Shown piece after piece: positions 37,431 to 47,421 of a DNA stretch of 64,000 nt. Numbering within the stretch: the first letter of the stretch is position 1; every line of letters starts with the position of its first letter. Under the pieces are notes generated by a model. It saw only the letters and a list, made by a program, of their open reading frames with translations, was not told the DNA's origin and did not search any database. The stretch spans positions 808,390 through 872,389 of the forward strand of contig NZ_LJJB01000007.1 of the NCBI RefSeq assembly GCF_001420695.1, read 5' to 3'. Source of the DNA: Brevibacillus choshinensis (GTDB lineage Bacteria > Bacillota > Bacilli > Brevibacillales > Brevibacillaceae). The position numbers were made by a program, and so were the translations under genes.

Positions 37431-38435
37431 ATGTTAGAAAGCGGATTGATACCACTCATTTTTATGGTGGCAGTAGCCATTGTCGTCCTCTCCATATTCT
37501 TTTCGTTTGTTCCCGTCATGCTCTGGATTTCCGCATTGGCGTCAGGAGTGCGCATCGGGATCATCACATTGGTAGCAATGAGACTGCGCCGCGTTATTCC
37601 ATCGCGGATTGTGAATCCATTGATCAAGGCGCGTAAAGCAGGTTTGGAGTTGGATACGAATCAACTGGAAAGTCACTACCTGGCCGGTGGTAACGTCGAC
37701 CGTGTAGTAGATGCGCTGGTTGCCGCTCAGCGTGCTGACATTCCGCTCGGTTTTGAGCGTGCGGCTGCCATCGATTTGGCTGGTCGTGACGTGCTGGAAG
37801 CGGTGCAAATGAGTGTAAATCCAAAAGTAATCGAAACACCAATCGTAGCCGCGATGGCTAAAGACGGGATTGAGTTGCGTACAAAAGCGAAAGTAACAGT
37901 ACGCGCGAATATTGACCGCCTAGTCGGTGGTGCGGGCGAAGAAACTGTTATTGCTCGCGTCGGAGAAGGGATTGTCTCGACAATCGGTTCGTCTAACAGC
38001 CACAAAGATGTGCTTGAAAACCCAGATCTGATCTCCAAAACAGTCTTGAACAAAGGATTGGATGCAGGGACGGCCTTTGAAATTCTGTCCATTGATATCG
38101 CGGACGTAGATGTCGGTAAAAACATTGGGGCACAGCTGCAAACGGACCAGGCGGAAGCGGATAAACGTATTGCCCAGGCGAAAGCGGAAGAACGTCGCGC
38201 AATGGCAGTAGCCCAAGAGCAGGAAATGAAAGCCCGCGTACAAGAGATGAAGGCGAAAGTAGTGGAAGCGGAAGCACAAGTACCGCTTGCACTCGCCGAA
38301 GCGCTGACCAGCGGAAAAATGGGAGTCATGGACTACTACAACATGCAGAACATTGCCGCTGACACGCAAATGCGTCAATCATTCGGTACTCCGGGCGACA
38401 AGCAAAAGAACACGCCGCCTAACGGACAGGAATAA
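37431..38435 (+). CDS. floA: Flotillin-like protein FloA
   Basis: Scaffold of functional membrane microdomains. The 334-residue protein has an N-terminal membrane-embedded hairpin (about residues 5-45), the SPFH-like domain containing [20 protein letters not shown], and a long coiled coil rich in Glu/Ala/Lys (about 235-290, [20 protein letters not shown]). GAAGGAG before the ATG is the ribosome site. Co-transcribed with yqeZ, matching the conserved NfeD/flotillin pairing. Confidence 0.97.
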   Translation: MLESGLIPLIFMVAVAIVVLSIFFSFVPVMLWISALASGVRIGIITLVAMRLRRVIPSRIVNPLIKARKAGLELDTNQLESHYLAGGNVDRVVDALVAAQRADIPLGFERAAAIDLAGRDVLEAVQMSVNPKVIETPIVAAMAKDGIELRTKAKVTVRANIDRLVGGAGEETVIARVGEGIVSTIGSSNSHKDVLENPDLISKTVLNKGLDAGTAFEILSIDIADVDVGKNIGAQLQTDQAEADKRIAQAKAEERRAMAVAQEQEMKARVQEMKAKVVEAEAQVPLALAEALTSGKMGVMDYYNMQNIAADTQMRQSFGTPGDKQKNTPPNGQE

Positions 38436-38446
38436 GGGCGATCGCC

Positions 38447-38920
38447 ATGGAAGATCTCTTTGATCTGCTCTTTGATCTCTTGGGCTGGGTACTTCCACTC
38501 GTGGGTAAGTTCTGGTTTCTCATCCTGGCGTTTATCGGGTACAAGTTTTTTGGGAAAGGCGCCAAAAAAATGGCGCAAGGTAAGCCGCGGCGCACACTGA
38601 CTCCAGTTGAAAGTGGTGGCTACCCCCAGCAGGCTCCACAGGTAGAGCGCAAGCAAGTTCGTGATTCTTCCAAGTACGAGCCGGTTCAATTAGAATCCAT
38701 GGAAGGCATCAGTGTCGAGCAGGAATGGGCATTTGCTGAGCCTGATCATTCGCTGCGAGCCAGCGTGCAAAAGCAACCTCAAACTGTTGTACAGGAACAA
38801 GCTGAGACGCCTGTGACTGAATTGGACCCGCGCGAAGGAATGAAGTGGGCGATTATCTTCGGTGAACCGCGTGCCAAAGCACCTCATGGCTCGCCTGGTG
38901 CTCATAGAAGAAATGCGTAA
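38447..38920 (+). CDS. Uncharacterised single-pass membrane protein after floA
   Basis: A 157-residue protein I do not recognise. An N-terminal amphipathic and hydrophobic stretch (about residues 3-36, LFDLLFDLLGWVLPLVGKFW onward) is followed by a basic patch (KGAKKMAQGKPRRT) and a glutamine-rich, probably disordered region. The C-terminal DPREGMKWAIIFGEPRAKAPHG may be a small conserved unit. It starts 11 bases after floA in the position of B. subtilis yqfB but is unlike it in length. Co-transcription with floA suggests a microdomain link; this is inference. Confidence 0.75.
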   Translation: MEDLFDLLFDLLGWVLPLVGKFWFLILAFIGYKFFGKGAKKMAQGKPRRTLTPVESGGYPQQAPQVERKQVRDSSKYEPVQLESMEGISVEQEWAFAEPDHSLRASVQKQPQTVVQEQAETPVTELDPREGMKWAIIFGEPRAKAPHGSPGAHRRNA

Positions 38921-38929
38921 TGCTTTGGA

Positions 38930-38966
38930 AGACAGGTGGACCTGAGGGTTCGCCTGTCTTTTTTTT
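38930..38966 (+). terminator. Terminator of the yqeZ-floA operon
   Basis: AGACAGG (38930-38936) pairs with CCTGTCT (38953-38959), followed by eight T. Confidence 0.92.
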
Positions 38967-39059
38967 AATATCGGAAAGTATAAATTTTGAGGGATTACGA
39001 GCTCATTATTTATCAATAGGAATATAAAAAAGATGGGGATATAAACATTGCTGAGGCGG

Positions 39060-39677
39060 GGAGAAGCAGGTTTCCGATCTCCGCTCCGGTCTACACCCTG
39101 CGAAGAAGGTAAGACTGTCCGCTCCGCAACGATTCACGGGGAATCGGTAAAGCAGTAGTCGCTTCGTAGGGAACACAGAGGTACCGCTTCTTGATCCCGT
39201 GAATTCGTTGCTCCGCTTAGCTGGGTTCCGAAGTCGCTCCGCCTGGAAACCTGCTTCTCCAGTGAGCTATTGTGGTTTTTAGCCACCTAGTTTTTATGGA
39301 ATTCATGGGGGAAAAAGCTTATTCTCCCAATTGCTTGCGCTTCGAAGGGCGATGGTGAAACAAGCTTTCGTTCTTCGCAGGCATTGTCCCATGTAGGGTT
39401 TTCTCAAAGAAATTCCGGAGAAAGCTCCCAACAGAAGGCAAGTGGAAGAGTCAGGGCTGGCCGAGGAAAAAGGAGAAATAAGCGAAGATCTTTTGGGTCA
39501 CCCGCCGAATCGGAATGGGAAAAGAGAAACACGGTCTTAAGCGTCCACCTCTGAGATTCACCGTGAATCAGCTACTTTGGACGCGGTTTCGCTTTTTCTA
39601 TGGAGATGAACAGGGATGACCCCTCAGCAGGGGACCCAAGAAGCTGGAGCGTTTTCTCCTTTTTCCTCCCTTCCACT
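39060..39677. other. ORF-free interval with three long stem structures, candidate structured RNA or palindromic element
   Basis: No plausible gene exists between 38967 and 39891. Domain A (39060-39260): a perfect 16-base inverted repeat, GGAGAAGCAGGTTTCC against GGAAACCTGCTTCTCC. Inside it GCAACGATTCACGGG (39126-39140) pairs with 39196-39211 with one bulge, and CGGTA pairs with TACCG. Domain M (39304-39393): CATGGG with CCCATG, enclosing AAAGCTT with AAGCTTT. Domain B (39441-39677): AGTGGAAG with CTTCCACT, then a perfect 16-base repeat 39463-39478 with 39653-39668, then GGGTC with GACCC. Innermost are GCGTCCA with TGGACGC and a GATTCAC/GTGAATC hairpin. Strand is uncertain, though the terminator at 39708 favours plus. 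GCTCCG occurs four times in A. No known family was recognised. Confidence 0.6.
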
Positions 39678-39707
39678 ACAGTTTGATTGACCTCCAAACC
39701 AAAGGAT

Positions 39708-39730
39708 GCGGGCGAAATTCCCGCGTTTTT
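39708..39730 (+). terminator. Terminator downstream of the structured interval
   Basis: GCGGG (39708-39712) pairs with CCCGC (39720-39724), then GTTTTT. It follows no gene, so it suggests a plus-strand non-coding transcript ends here. Beyond it, AGATAAGA (39749-39756) and TCTTATCT (39816-39823) form another inverted repeat; nothing else was recognised up to 39891. Confidence 0.65.
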
Positions 39731-39891
39731 CTAAGTATGAAAGAATCGAGATAAGAAGATTTGTCAAAGCAGATCGTGCCGTTTGCTGATCATCCTTGTC
39801 GAAAGATCGCGAATATCTTATCTTGTGTCATTTCTCGCGGTTGACTATTCTGATTGTATAGAAATTTTTTCCAATCGTTTAATAAGGGGTA

Positions 39892-40101
39892 GTGGACAAG
39901 CAAATGAATCAACAAGTTTATGAAAAAATGGGGCGTTTCCGTCAGAAAGTGATTCGGCTTGTCTATGTGGAGAACAAATCCATATACGAAACGGCCATCG
40001 CTTGCGGATGCACAGCAGAAAAAGTAAAGCAGGTCATGAAAAAGTGGAAAGCACTATCACGCAATGAAGTTTTAACCCTACCGCCTACAGACGAACAATA
40101 A
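39892..40101 (+). CDS. Small helix-turn-helix-like protein
   Basis: A 69-residue basic protein, unrecognised. Residues about 17-52 (VIRLVYVENKSIYETAIACGCTAEKVKQVMKKW) fit a helix-turn-helix like sigma region 4 or a homeodomain-like transposase helix, so DNA binding is plausible. AAGGGG is only two bases from GTG 39892 and 14 from the in-frame ATG at 39904, so the start is uncertain. It stands alone between the structured interval and yqfC and is closed by its own terminator, which supports it being real. Confidence 0.6.
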   Translation: MDKQMNQQVYEKMGRFRQKVIRLVYVENKSIYETAIACGCTAEKVKQVMKKWKALSRNEVLTLPPTDEQ

Positions 40102-40106
40102 CAAAC

Positions 40107-40151
40107 AAGGCCTTTGTCGCTCATCGGAAACGAAGCGGCATGGGCTTTTTT
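40107..40151 (+). terminator. Terminator after the small helix-turn-helix gene
   Basis: TGTCGCT (40115-40121) pairs with AGCGGCA (40134-40140). Flanking AAGGCC and GGGCTT add pairs with one mismatch, then TTTTTT. Confidence 0.8.
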
Positions 40152-40286
40152 CTTTTCATGAATGCCGCTTATGTCCATCGCATACGCATAGGTAAGACCG
40201 GTTTTGCACGGCCATTAGACCCAAATCTGCCTTAGCAGAGGAAGCATATTCGGCGCAGTAGCGCTAGTACGAGGGGGGGCTAATCC

Positions 40287-40583
40287 ATGAAGCGTTGGAG
40301 CCGCCGTCTGCGCCAACTGGCGGGAGGGGTTTTGGAGCTGCCGCAAGATGTTGTCCTGGAAGTCCCGCGCATCACGATGATCGGCCATTTGCAAATGTAC
40401 ATAGAAAACCACCGCGGAGTTCTCCACTTCAGTGAAAAAGAGCTCCGCTTGCTGTTGACGAATGGACAGATGATCGTATCAGGAGAGCAGCTTGTCATCC
40501 GTGCGATCTTGCCTGAGGAGGTTCTGCTGGAAGGCAGAATCGGCGGCGTGAAGTTTCTGGAAACCGGGCCACAGGGCTCGTAA
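40287..40583 (+). CDS. yqfC: Sporulation protein YqfC
   Basis: A 98-residue protein of the YabP/YqfC family, made under mother-cell SigE control in B. subtilis; function poorly known. The sequence LELPQDVVLEVPRITMIGHLQMYIENHRGVLHFSEKELRL shows the family pattern. GAGGGGGGG precedes the ATG. It is followed by yqfD, as in B. subtilis. No convincing SigE promoter was identified upstream. Confidence 0.93.
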   Translation: MKRWSRRLRQLAGGVLELPQDVVLEVPRITMIGHLQMYIENHRGVLHFSEKELRLLLTNGQMIVSGEQLVIRAILPEEVLLEGRIGGVKFLETGPQGS

Positions 40584-40606
40584 CAATTGGGAGGGCGGAG
40601 AGACAG

Positions 40607-41821
40607 ATGCGAAATGGACTGAAAGAGTGGGTGGACGGACATGTCACCATCACCGTACGGGGGAAGCGGTTCGAACGCTTATTGAATATGGCTATTCGAG
40701 ATGGCATACGAATTTGGAATATTCGCCGTGTGGGTGAAGATTTGACCCGCTGCGACATCTTGATTCGGGACTATTTTCGCTTACGTCCGCTGCTCAGGGA
40801 GACAGGCTGTCGCAGCCATGTGGAAGGCAGAGGAGGATTGCCTTTTTGGCTCATCCGTTTGCGTAGACGGGCAGGCCTGGCGATTGGGGCTTCTCTTTTT
40901 TTTCTCGGTTTGTACATGCTCTCCTCGTTTGTCTGGACGGTCGAAGTGAGTGGTACGAGACATATGGATCCACAAAAAGTGATCCAGGCAGCCGAACAGA
41001 TTGGGATTAAAGAAGGGGTATGGAAGGTCAAACTAAAAGAACCACTGGTTTTGCAAAAAGAGCTGATGAGTCTCTTGCCGGAAGTGACATGGGTCGGTGT
41101 AGATATTCAAGGGACGAAAGTACAATTGCAGGTTGTGGAAAAGGATGCTCCGGTAAAGCCACTGCCCACGAGTCCGCGTCATTTGGTGGCAAAGAAGCGA
41201 GCCGTCATTTCCAAAGTGTTGCCCGAAGTGGGAAAGAGTCAGGTGACGATCAACCAACTGGTAGAAAAAGGACAGGTACTGATTTCGGGAATCATTGGCA
41301 ATGAAACGCGACAGCAGGTCGTTTCGGCACGGGGGACTGTGCGTGGCGAAGTCTGGTACGTCAGCGAGACATCTCTACCTCTTACTCAAACCATGTACCG
41401 CTTGACCGGGGAAAATCAGGAGCAGCAGTACCTTCTGATCGGTCCCTACGCTGTCCAGGTATGGCCGTTGAACAAACAAGCGTACACGCATTCGGAGAGC
41501 TCAGAATCACGCTTTCTGCCTTCCTACGCTGGGTATACCTCACCAATTGGCTGGAAGACTGTCCACACTACAGAGACTGAGCCAATCCAGCGCCAGATGA
41601 GCGTCGAGGAAGCGACGGAAATCGCTAAGCGGTTTGCCCGAGAGGATATTTTGCGGAAGGCAGGCAAGGATGCGGAGATTTCAGATGAAAAAGTTTTGCA
41701 CGTCTCAACAGAGAATGGTAAAGTTTACTTGAGCATTCATTTTTCCGTCATTGAAGACATTGCAGTTGAACAACCGATCGTCGGAATACCACAGACACCG
41801 GCTGAGACTAGCAAGCCATGA
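40607..41821 (+). CDS. yqfD: Sporulation protein YqfD
   Basis: A 404-residue sporulation membrane protein. It has an N-terminal cytoplasmic part (about residues 1-90), one membrane helix (about 92-112, AGLAIGASLFFLGLYMLSSFVW) and a large extracytoplasmic domain beginning with VEVSGTRHMDPQKVIQAAEQIG, similar to POTRA-like FtsQ segments. It lies 23 bases after yqfC with GGGAGG upstream and runs into phoH. Mutants in B. subtilis are reported to be impaired in sporulation; the mechanism is unknown. Confidence 0.94.
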   Translation: MRNGLKEWVDGHVTITVRGKRFERLLNMAIRDGIRIWNIRRVGEDLTRCDILIRDYFRLRPLLRETGCRSHVEGRGGLPFWLIRLRRRAGLAIGASLFFLGLYMLSSFVWTVEVSGTRHMDPQKVIQAAEQIGIKEGVWKVKLKEPLVLQKELMSLLPEVTWVGVDIQGTKVQLQVVEKDAPVKPLPTSPRHLVAKKRAVISKVLPEVGKSQVTINQLVEKGQVLISGIIGNETRQQVVSARGTVRGEVWYVSETSLPLTQTMYRLTGENQEQQYLLIGPYAVQVWPLNKQAYTHSESSESRFLPSYAGYTSPIGWKTVHTTETEPIQRQMSVEEATEIAKRFAREDILRKAGKDAEISDEKVLHVSTENGKVYLSIHFSVIEDIAVEQPIVGIPQTPAETSKP

Positions 41822-41859
41822 CGAATTGCTGATTACCGTTGCAAGGAGATGGAAGCCTG

Positions 41860-42834
41860 TTGCACCTACACGATGAGGTAAGAATCCCATTTGCAGACGC
41901 ATCTGAGGCCTTGCTGTTGTTCGGACCACACGACGCGTACTTAACATTGATCGAAGAAAACAGTTCTGCCAAAATCATGACGCGAGAAGGCGAGCTCGTG
42001 ATTAGCGGTGACAAGCCAGAAGTGGATAAGCTGGCTGAACTGATCGGTATCTTGCTGCAACTGATCCGCAGAGGGATAACTCTTTCTGAGCGCGACATCT
42101 CGTATGCGATGGTGTTGTGCAACCAGGGAGAAGCCGCCCAATTGCTGGATGTGTACGACGAGGAAGTCGCCCGTACCCAACGCGGGAAACTGATTCGCGC
42201 CAAGACATTAGGGCAGCGCCACTATTTATCAGCGATCAAAAAGAAAGACATCGTATTTGGAATCGGACCGGCTGGAACAGGGAAGACGTACCTGGCTGTC
42301 GTCACGGCGGTTACCGCGTTAAAGAACGGACGGGTGAAACGAATCGTCTTGACCAGACCAGCTGTGGAAGCAGGAGAAAGCCTTGGATTTTTGCCAGGGG
42401 ATTTGCAGGAAAAGGTAGACCCGTACCTGCGCCCTCTCTACGATGCCTTGTATGACATGCTAGGCAACGAACAGGTAGCTAAAATGATGGAGCGTGGGCT
42501 GATTGAAGTGGCTCCGCTGGCGTATATGCGTGGCCGTACGCTAGAAGACTCGTTCGTCATTTTGGATGAAGCGCAAAACACCACTCCCGAGCAAATGAAA
42601 ATGTTTTTAACTCGTCTCGGCTTCGGATCGAAAATGGTCATTACGGGTGACGTGACGCAGGTTGACTTGCCAAAAGGAAAGAAATCAGGTCTACGGGAAG
42701 CAGAGCGAATCCTGAACCGGATTTCTGATGTTGCCTTCATCCATTTCCAAGAAGGCGATGTCGTCCGACACAGCCTAGTCCAGAAGATCATCTCGGCGTA
42801 TGCCAAAGAGGAAGTCGAGCACAACTATCGATAA
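41860..42834 (+). CDS. phoH: PhoH family P-loop ATPase
   Basis: Cytoplasmic PhoH-type ATPase, possibly RNA-acting. Walker A GPAGTGKT is at residues 136-143 and Walker B is FVILDEAQN; VLTRPAVEAGESLGFLPGD is the conserved block between them. Start is uncertain: AAGGAG at 41843-41848 lies 11 bases before TTG 41860 and 8 before a CTG. TTG gives 324 residues, close to the B. subtilis protein. ybeY starts about 30 bases after it with no gene between. Confidence 0.94.
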   Translation: MHLHDEVRIPFADASEALLLFGPHDAYLTLIEENSSAKIMTREGELVISGDKPEVDKLAELIGILLQLIRRGITLSERDISYAMVLCNQGEAAQLLDVYDEEVARTQRGKLIRAKTLGQRHYLSAIKKKDIVFGIGPAGTGKTYLAVVTAVTALKNGRVKRIVLTRPAVEAGESLGFLPGDLQEKVDPYLRPLYDALYDMLGNEQVAKMMERGLIEVAPLAYMRGRTLEDSFVILDEAQNTTPEQMKMFLTRLGFGSKMVITGDVTQVDLPKGKKSGLREAERILNRISDVAFIHFQEGDVVRHSLVQKIISAYAKEEVEHNYR

Positions 42835-42864
42835 ATCGTCTTGGATAAAGGAGATCATGCATCT

Positions 42865-43344
42865 GTGTTATCTGTAGAAATTCTTCATGAAGATATCGAA
42901 CCGATCGATGAGCATTTGCAAAGCTTGATTACTCGTTGCCTCGAGGCTGCAGCTGTCCACGAAGAGGTAAGTGGGGAAGTCGTGGTCACGATCGTTAGCA
43001 ATGAACGGATTCATGAACTGAACCGCGACTATCGGGATGTAGATCGTCCGACAGATGTTTTGTCGTTTGCCATGAATGAACCAGGCGAAGGCGAAATGGA
43101 AATCTTCCTGGATGAGAGTGACCTGGAAGAGTTTCCGAACATGCTGGGTGACATCATTATCTCGCTTCCGAAAGCGCAGGAACAGGCGGAAGACTACGGG
43201 CATTCGCTGGATCGAGAGCTCGGTTTTCTCGCTGTGCATGGCTTTCTTCACTTGCTCGGCTACGACCATGGCAGTGAAGATGAGGAAAAAGAAATGTTTT
43301 CCCGTCAAGAAGCAGTACTGGAGCAAATTGGCTTGACGAGGTAG
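42865..43344 (+). CDS. ybeY: YbeY endoribonuclease
   Basis: Metal-dependent RNase required for 16S rRNA 3' end maturation and ribosome quality control. Zinc ligands His125, His129 and His135 lie in [22 protein letters not shown] is the other conserved motif. The frame begins at TTG 42841, but AAAGGAGAT places the start at GTG 42865, nine bases downstream, giving 159 residues. In many bacilli pgpH lies just upstream; here phoH does. Confidence 0.95.
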   Translation: MLSVEILHEDIEPIDEHLQSLITRCLEAAAVHEEVSGEVVVTIVSNERIHELNRDYRDVDRPTDVLSFAMNEPGEGEMEIFLDESDLEEFPNMLGDIIISLPKAQEQAEDYGHSLDRELGFLAVHGFLHLLGYDHGSEDEEKEMFSRQEAVLEQIGLTR

Positions 43345-43347
43345 GAG

Positions 43348-43737
43348 ATGTCATTGAAAGCGTGGGACCGCTTTGTGCGTAGCTTTTCTTACGCCCTGCA
43401 AGGGATTGTCCATACGGTTAAGACACAGCGAAACATGCAAATCCACGTAACCGCTGCCGTATTTGTGCTGGCGGCGGCTTGGTGGCTGCAAATTCCACGC
43501 AGCGATGTTTTGCTGGTCTTTTTTTCTATCGCGCTGGTAATCGCCTTGGAGTTGGTAAACACAGCGGTGGAAGCGGTGGTGGATCTAGCCTCTCCAGATT
43601 GGCATAGTAAAGCCAAGATCGCCAAGGACGCTAGCGCTGCAGCCGTACTGGTAGCAGCCTTTGTATCTGTGGTAATCGGAGTCATGATCTTCGGTCCACC
43701 GCTATATCAAAAAATGTCTGAGTGGGTTCTTTCTTAA
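43348..43737 (+). CDS. dgkA: Diacylglycerol/undecaprenol kinase family protein
   Basis: Small integral membrane kinase with three helices, 129 residues. In Gram-positive bacteria this family phosphorylates undecaprenol, supplying the lipid carrier for wall synthesis. The signature ALELVNTAVEAVVDLAS is at about residues 68-84. It starts three bases after ybeY; the AGGAG is immediately before ATG 43348, so TTG 43354 (six-base spacing) is an alternative start. Confidence 0.94.
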   Translation: MSLKAWDRFVRSFSYALQGIVHTVKTQRNMQIHVTAAVFVLAAAWWLQIPRSDVLLVFFSIALVIALELVNTAVEAVVDLASPDWHSKAKIAKDASAAAVLVAAFVSVVIGVMIFGPPLYQKMSEWVLS

Positions 43738-43860
43738 AAAATGGCATGTTCCACTACCATTGACCAGATGCTTCCTCGACAAGAGAAAGAAGTCTGGTCT
43801 CTTGGTGTCTCTACGTTTGCCATTGAAAATAGGGAGCGCTATTAGAGAATACCGATATGA

Positions 43861-45181
<1,321 letters not shown>

Positions 45182-45307
45182 GACGAGCTTCGGCAAGTCT
45201 CCCTTCACAAAATCATACGTGTTAATTTTTCCAAGGCATAGAATAACGGGCAAAGGTGATTCTAAGAAGGAAGTGGATAGACCCGATATAGGAAAGGATG
45301 ATGCTCC

Positions 45308-45463
45308 ATGCTTCGTGACTTTTCTTGGAGAGTTTTCGCTTCAACCGGTGACATCCATGCTTACCTTCTCTACCGGGATCACCATCAAACGGATGGTACG
45401 AACGAGGAGGCCTCCTTTGATCTCGCCCAGGAAGAATTGGGTGACTCGCAGGCATGCTTGTAA
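45308..45463 (+). CDS. yqzL: YqzL family small protein
   Basis: A 51-residue protein beginning [24 protein letters not shown], which matches the YqzL family (in B. subtilis about 47 residues, also between era and recO). An acidic C-terminus follows. AAAGGA lies nine bases before the ATG. It overlaps the recO start by ten bases, so translation is coupled. Function unknown. Confidence 0.88.
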   Translation: MLRDFSWRVFASTGDIHAYLLYRDHHQTDGTNEEASFDLAQEELGDSQACL

Positions 45464-46218
45464 AGTGGGAAGGAATTGTCATTCGCAGTGTGGACTATGG
45501 TGAGTCCAGCAAAGTGGTGACGTTGTTTACCCGGGAGAGCGGTAAATTGGGATTGATGGCACGCGGAGCCAAAAAGACCAAGAGCCGACTGGCTGCCGTC
45601 TCCCAGTTGTTTTCACATGGGTACTATCTATGCAAGGCAGGGCCTGGTACTGGTATGCCTGATCTCTCTCAAGGAGATATCATGGAATCGTTCCGGGAGC
45701 TGCGGCAAAGCCTGAATTCGACGGCTTATGCCGCATACATAGCTGAGCTATTGGATCGATTGACACACGAGCGTGAGCCCAATCCGTATTTGTTTCAGTT
45801 GCTTCTCCATACGTTTCGGTATCTGGATGAAGGACGGGATGCGGAAATTCTTTGCCGTATCTTCGAAACAAAAATGCTTATGGTTGCAGGAATCTCGCCT
45901 CAATTATCCGCGTGCGCAAACTGTGGTGCAGAGAGGGAGCCTTACGCGATCAGCGTATCGCAAGGCGGACTTTTGTGCCCTGTTTGCCTGCCTAGTGATC
46001 CCTATGCGATTGCGGTGACTCCATCTACCTGGAAGCTACTTAGGCTGTTCCAGGTATTTGATTTGGAACGGCTGGGAGATATTGAGGTGAAGAAGGCGAC
46101 TCGCACTCAGCTCAAGCATGTGCTACGCAGCTTCATGGATGAGCATCTCGATCTTCGGCTGAAAAGTCGTTCGTTTCTGGAACAATTAGAACGAATGCCG
46201 ATGCCGGATAGCGAGTAA
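45454..46218 (+). CDS. recO: RecO DNA repair protein
   Basis: RecF-pathway mediator that loads RecA onto SSB-coated DNA and anneals strands. The 254-residue protein has an N-terminal OB fold ([24 protein letters not shown]) and a C-terminal helical domain with a zinc site of Cys154, Cys157, Cys175 and Cys178. It has only a weak ribosome site and probably relies on coupling with yqzL. Its stop abuts the glyQS promoter. Confidence 0.96.
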   Translation: MLVKWEGIVIRSVDYGESSKVVTLFTRESGKLGLMARGAKKTKSRLAAVSQLFSHGYYLCKAGPGTGMPDLSQGDIMESFRELRQSLNSTAYAAYIAELLDRLTHEREPNPYLFQLLLHTFRYLDEGRDAEILCRIFETKMLMVAGISPQLSACANCGAEREPYAISVSQGGLLCPVCLPSDPYAIAVTPSTWKLLRLFQVFDLERLGDIEVKKATRTQLKHVLRSFMDEHLDLRLKSRSFLEQLERMPMPDSE

Positions 46219-46247
46219 TTGACATCTGTTTTTCTTTTCGTTATGAT
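46219..46247 (+). promoter_or_regulatory. SigA-type promoter of glyQS
   Basis: Consensus TTGACA (46219-46224) and TATGAT (46242-46247), exactly 17 bases apart. The -35 starts at the base after the recO stop codon. Confidence 0.9.
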
Positions 46248-46252
46248 AAGAA

Positions 46253-46481
46253 CCAAACTTGATACCGAATGTTGCCATGAAGGAAAAGAGTAGTCGGTCA
46301 CTGGCTGTCTTAGCGAACCAGGGAGAGTGGGAGCCTGGTCACCAAGCTGATGAAGGGCGTTCTGGAGCAATTTATGATCCAAGGTGGGCGAAGCTTCTAT
46401 TCGCCAAGTAGGGTGGAACCGCGAGAATCCTCTCGTCCCTACACTGTCTCATGTAGACGGTGTAGGCGGCGAGAGGTTTTT
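46253..46481 (+). promoter_or_regulatory. Glycine T-box riboswitch of glyQS
   Basis: Leader that senses uncharged tRNA-Gly. The T-box AGGGTGGAACCGCG is at 46410-46423. The specifier is GGC (46356-46358) within GAAGGGC, as in the B. subtilis glyQS leader. The terminator pairs CCTCTCG (46429-46435) with CGAGAGG (46470-46476), extended by CCCTACAC with GTGTAGG, then TTTTT. Uncharged tRNA pairing to the T-box would form the antiterminator and allow glyQS transcription. Confidence 0.97.
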
Positions 46482-46503
46482 ATATTTTGAGGAGGAAATG
46501 AGC

Positions 46504-47421
46504 ATGAAAATGACTTTTCAAGACATCATTTTGACGCTGCAAAACTTTTGGGCAAAACAAAATTGCCTGATTGTGCAGCCGTATGACGTGGAAAAAGGGG
46601 CAGGTACGCTAAACCCGATGACTTTTCTTCGCTCCATCGGCCCTGAGCCATGGAACGTCGCTTACGTAGAGCCTTCCCGTCGCCCAGCGGACGGTCGTTA
46701 CGGAGAAAACCCAAACCGTCTGTATCAGCATCACCAGTTTCAAGTGATCATGAAGCCATCGCCGGACAACATTCAGGAGCTGTACCTGGAAAGCTTGCGC
46801 CAGCTGGGTATTGAACCACTCGAGCACGACATTCGCTTTGTAGAGGACAACTGGGAGCATCCAGGTCTCGGTGCATGGGGTCTTGGTTGGGAAGTATGGC
46901 TCGACGGTATGGAGATTACCCAGTTCACGTACTTCCAGCAAGTCGGCGGTCTGGAATGTAAACCAGTAGCGGTAGAGCTGACGTACGGTTTGGAGCGTCT
47001 CGCTTCCTACATTCAAGAAAAAGAAAACGTGTTTGACCTGGAGTGGGTGAACGGCTACACCTATGGTGACGTGTTCCTCCAGCCAGAGTACGAGCATTCC
47101 AAATATACGTTTGAGCTGTCTGATGTGGATATGCTGTTCAATCTGTATAACACCTACGAAGCAGAAGCCAAACGCCTCATGAAAGAACGTCTCGTTTATC
47201 CAGCTTACGATTACGTGCTGAAATGCTCCCATACGTTTAACCTCCTGGATGCGCGCGGAGTCATCAGTGTGACGGAACGTGCGGGCTATATCGCTCGTGT
47301 GCGCAACTTGTCTCGTGAAGTAGCACAGACCTACTACGCAGAGCGCGAACGACTGGGCTTCCCGCTTTTGCAAAAAGGAAACAGTGCAGTAGTGGAGAAA
47401 GGAGAGGATTCGAATGAGTAA
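46504..47421 (+). CDS. glyQ: Glycyl-tRNA synthetase alpha subunit
   Basis: Catalytic subunit of the tetrameric bacterial glycyl-tRNA synthetase. The 305-residue protein starts [16 protein letters not shown] and contains the class II motifs around [14 protein letters not shown] and [17 protein letters not shown]. The frame reads open through the leader, but AGGAGG at 46490-46495 is eight bases from ATG 46504; an ATG at 46498 is too close. Eight-base overlap with glyS gives coupled, equal synthesis. Confidence 0.98.
   Translation: MKMTFQDIILTLQNFWAKQNCLIVQPYDVEKGAGTLNPMTFLRSIGPEPWNVAYVEPSRRPADGRYGENPNRLYQHHQFQVIMKPSPDNIQELYLESLRQLGIEPLEHDIRFVEDNWEHPGLGAWGLGWEVWLDGMEITQFTYFQQVGGLECKPVAVELTYGLERLASYIQEKENVFDLEWVNGYTYGDVFLQPEYEHSKYTFELSDVDMLFNLYNTYEAEAKRLMKERLVYPAYDYVLKCSHTFNLLDARGVISVTERAGYIARVRNLSREVAQTYYAERERLGFPLLQKGNSAVVEKGEDSNE

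Noticed and set aside
39060-39677. Assignment of the structured interval to OLE RNA
   Set aside because: Length is similar (about 600 nt), but the gene context (floA and yqfC rather than isoprenoid/xse genes) differs, no OapA-like gene is nearby, and I cannot verify consensus stems by eye.
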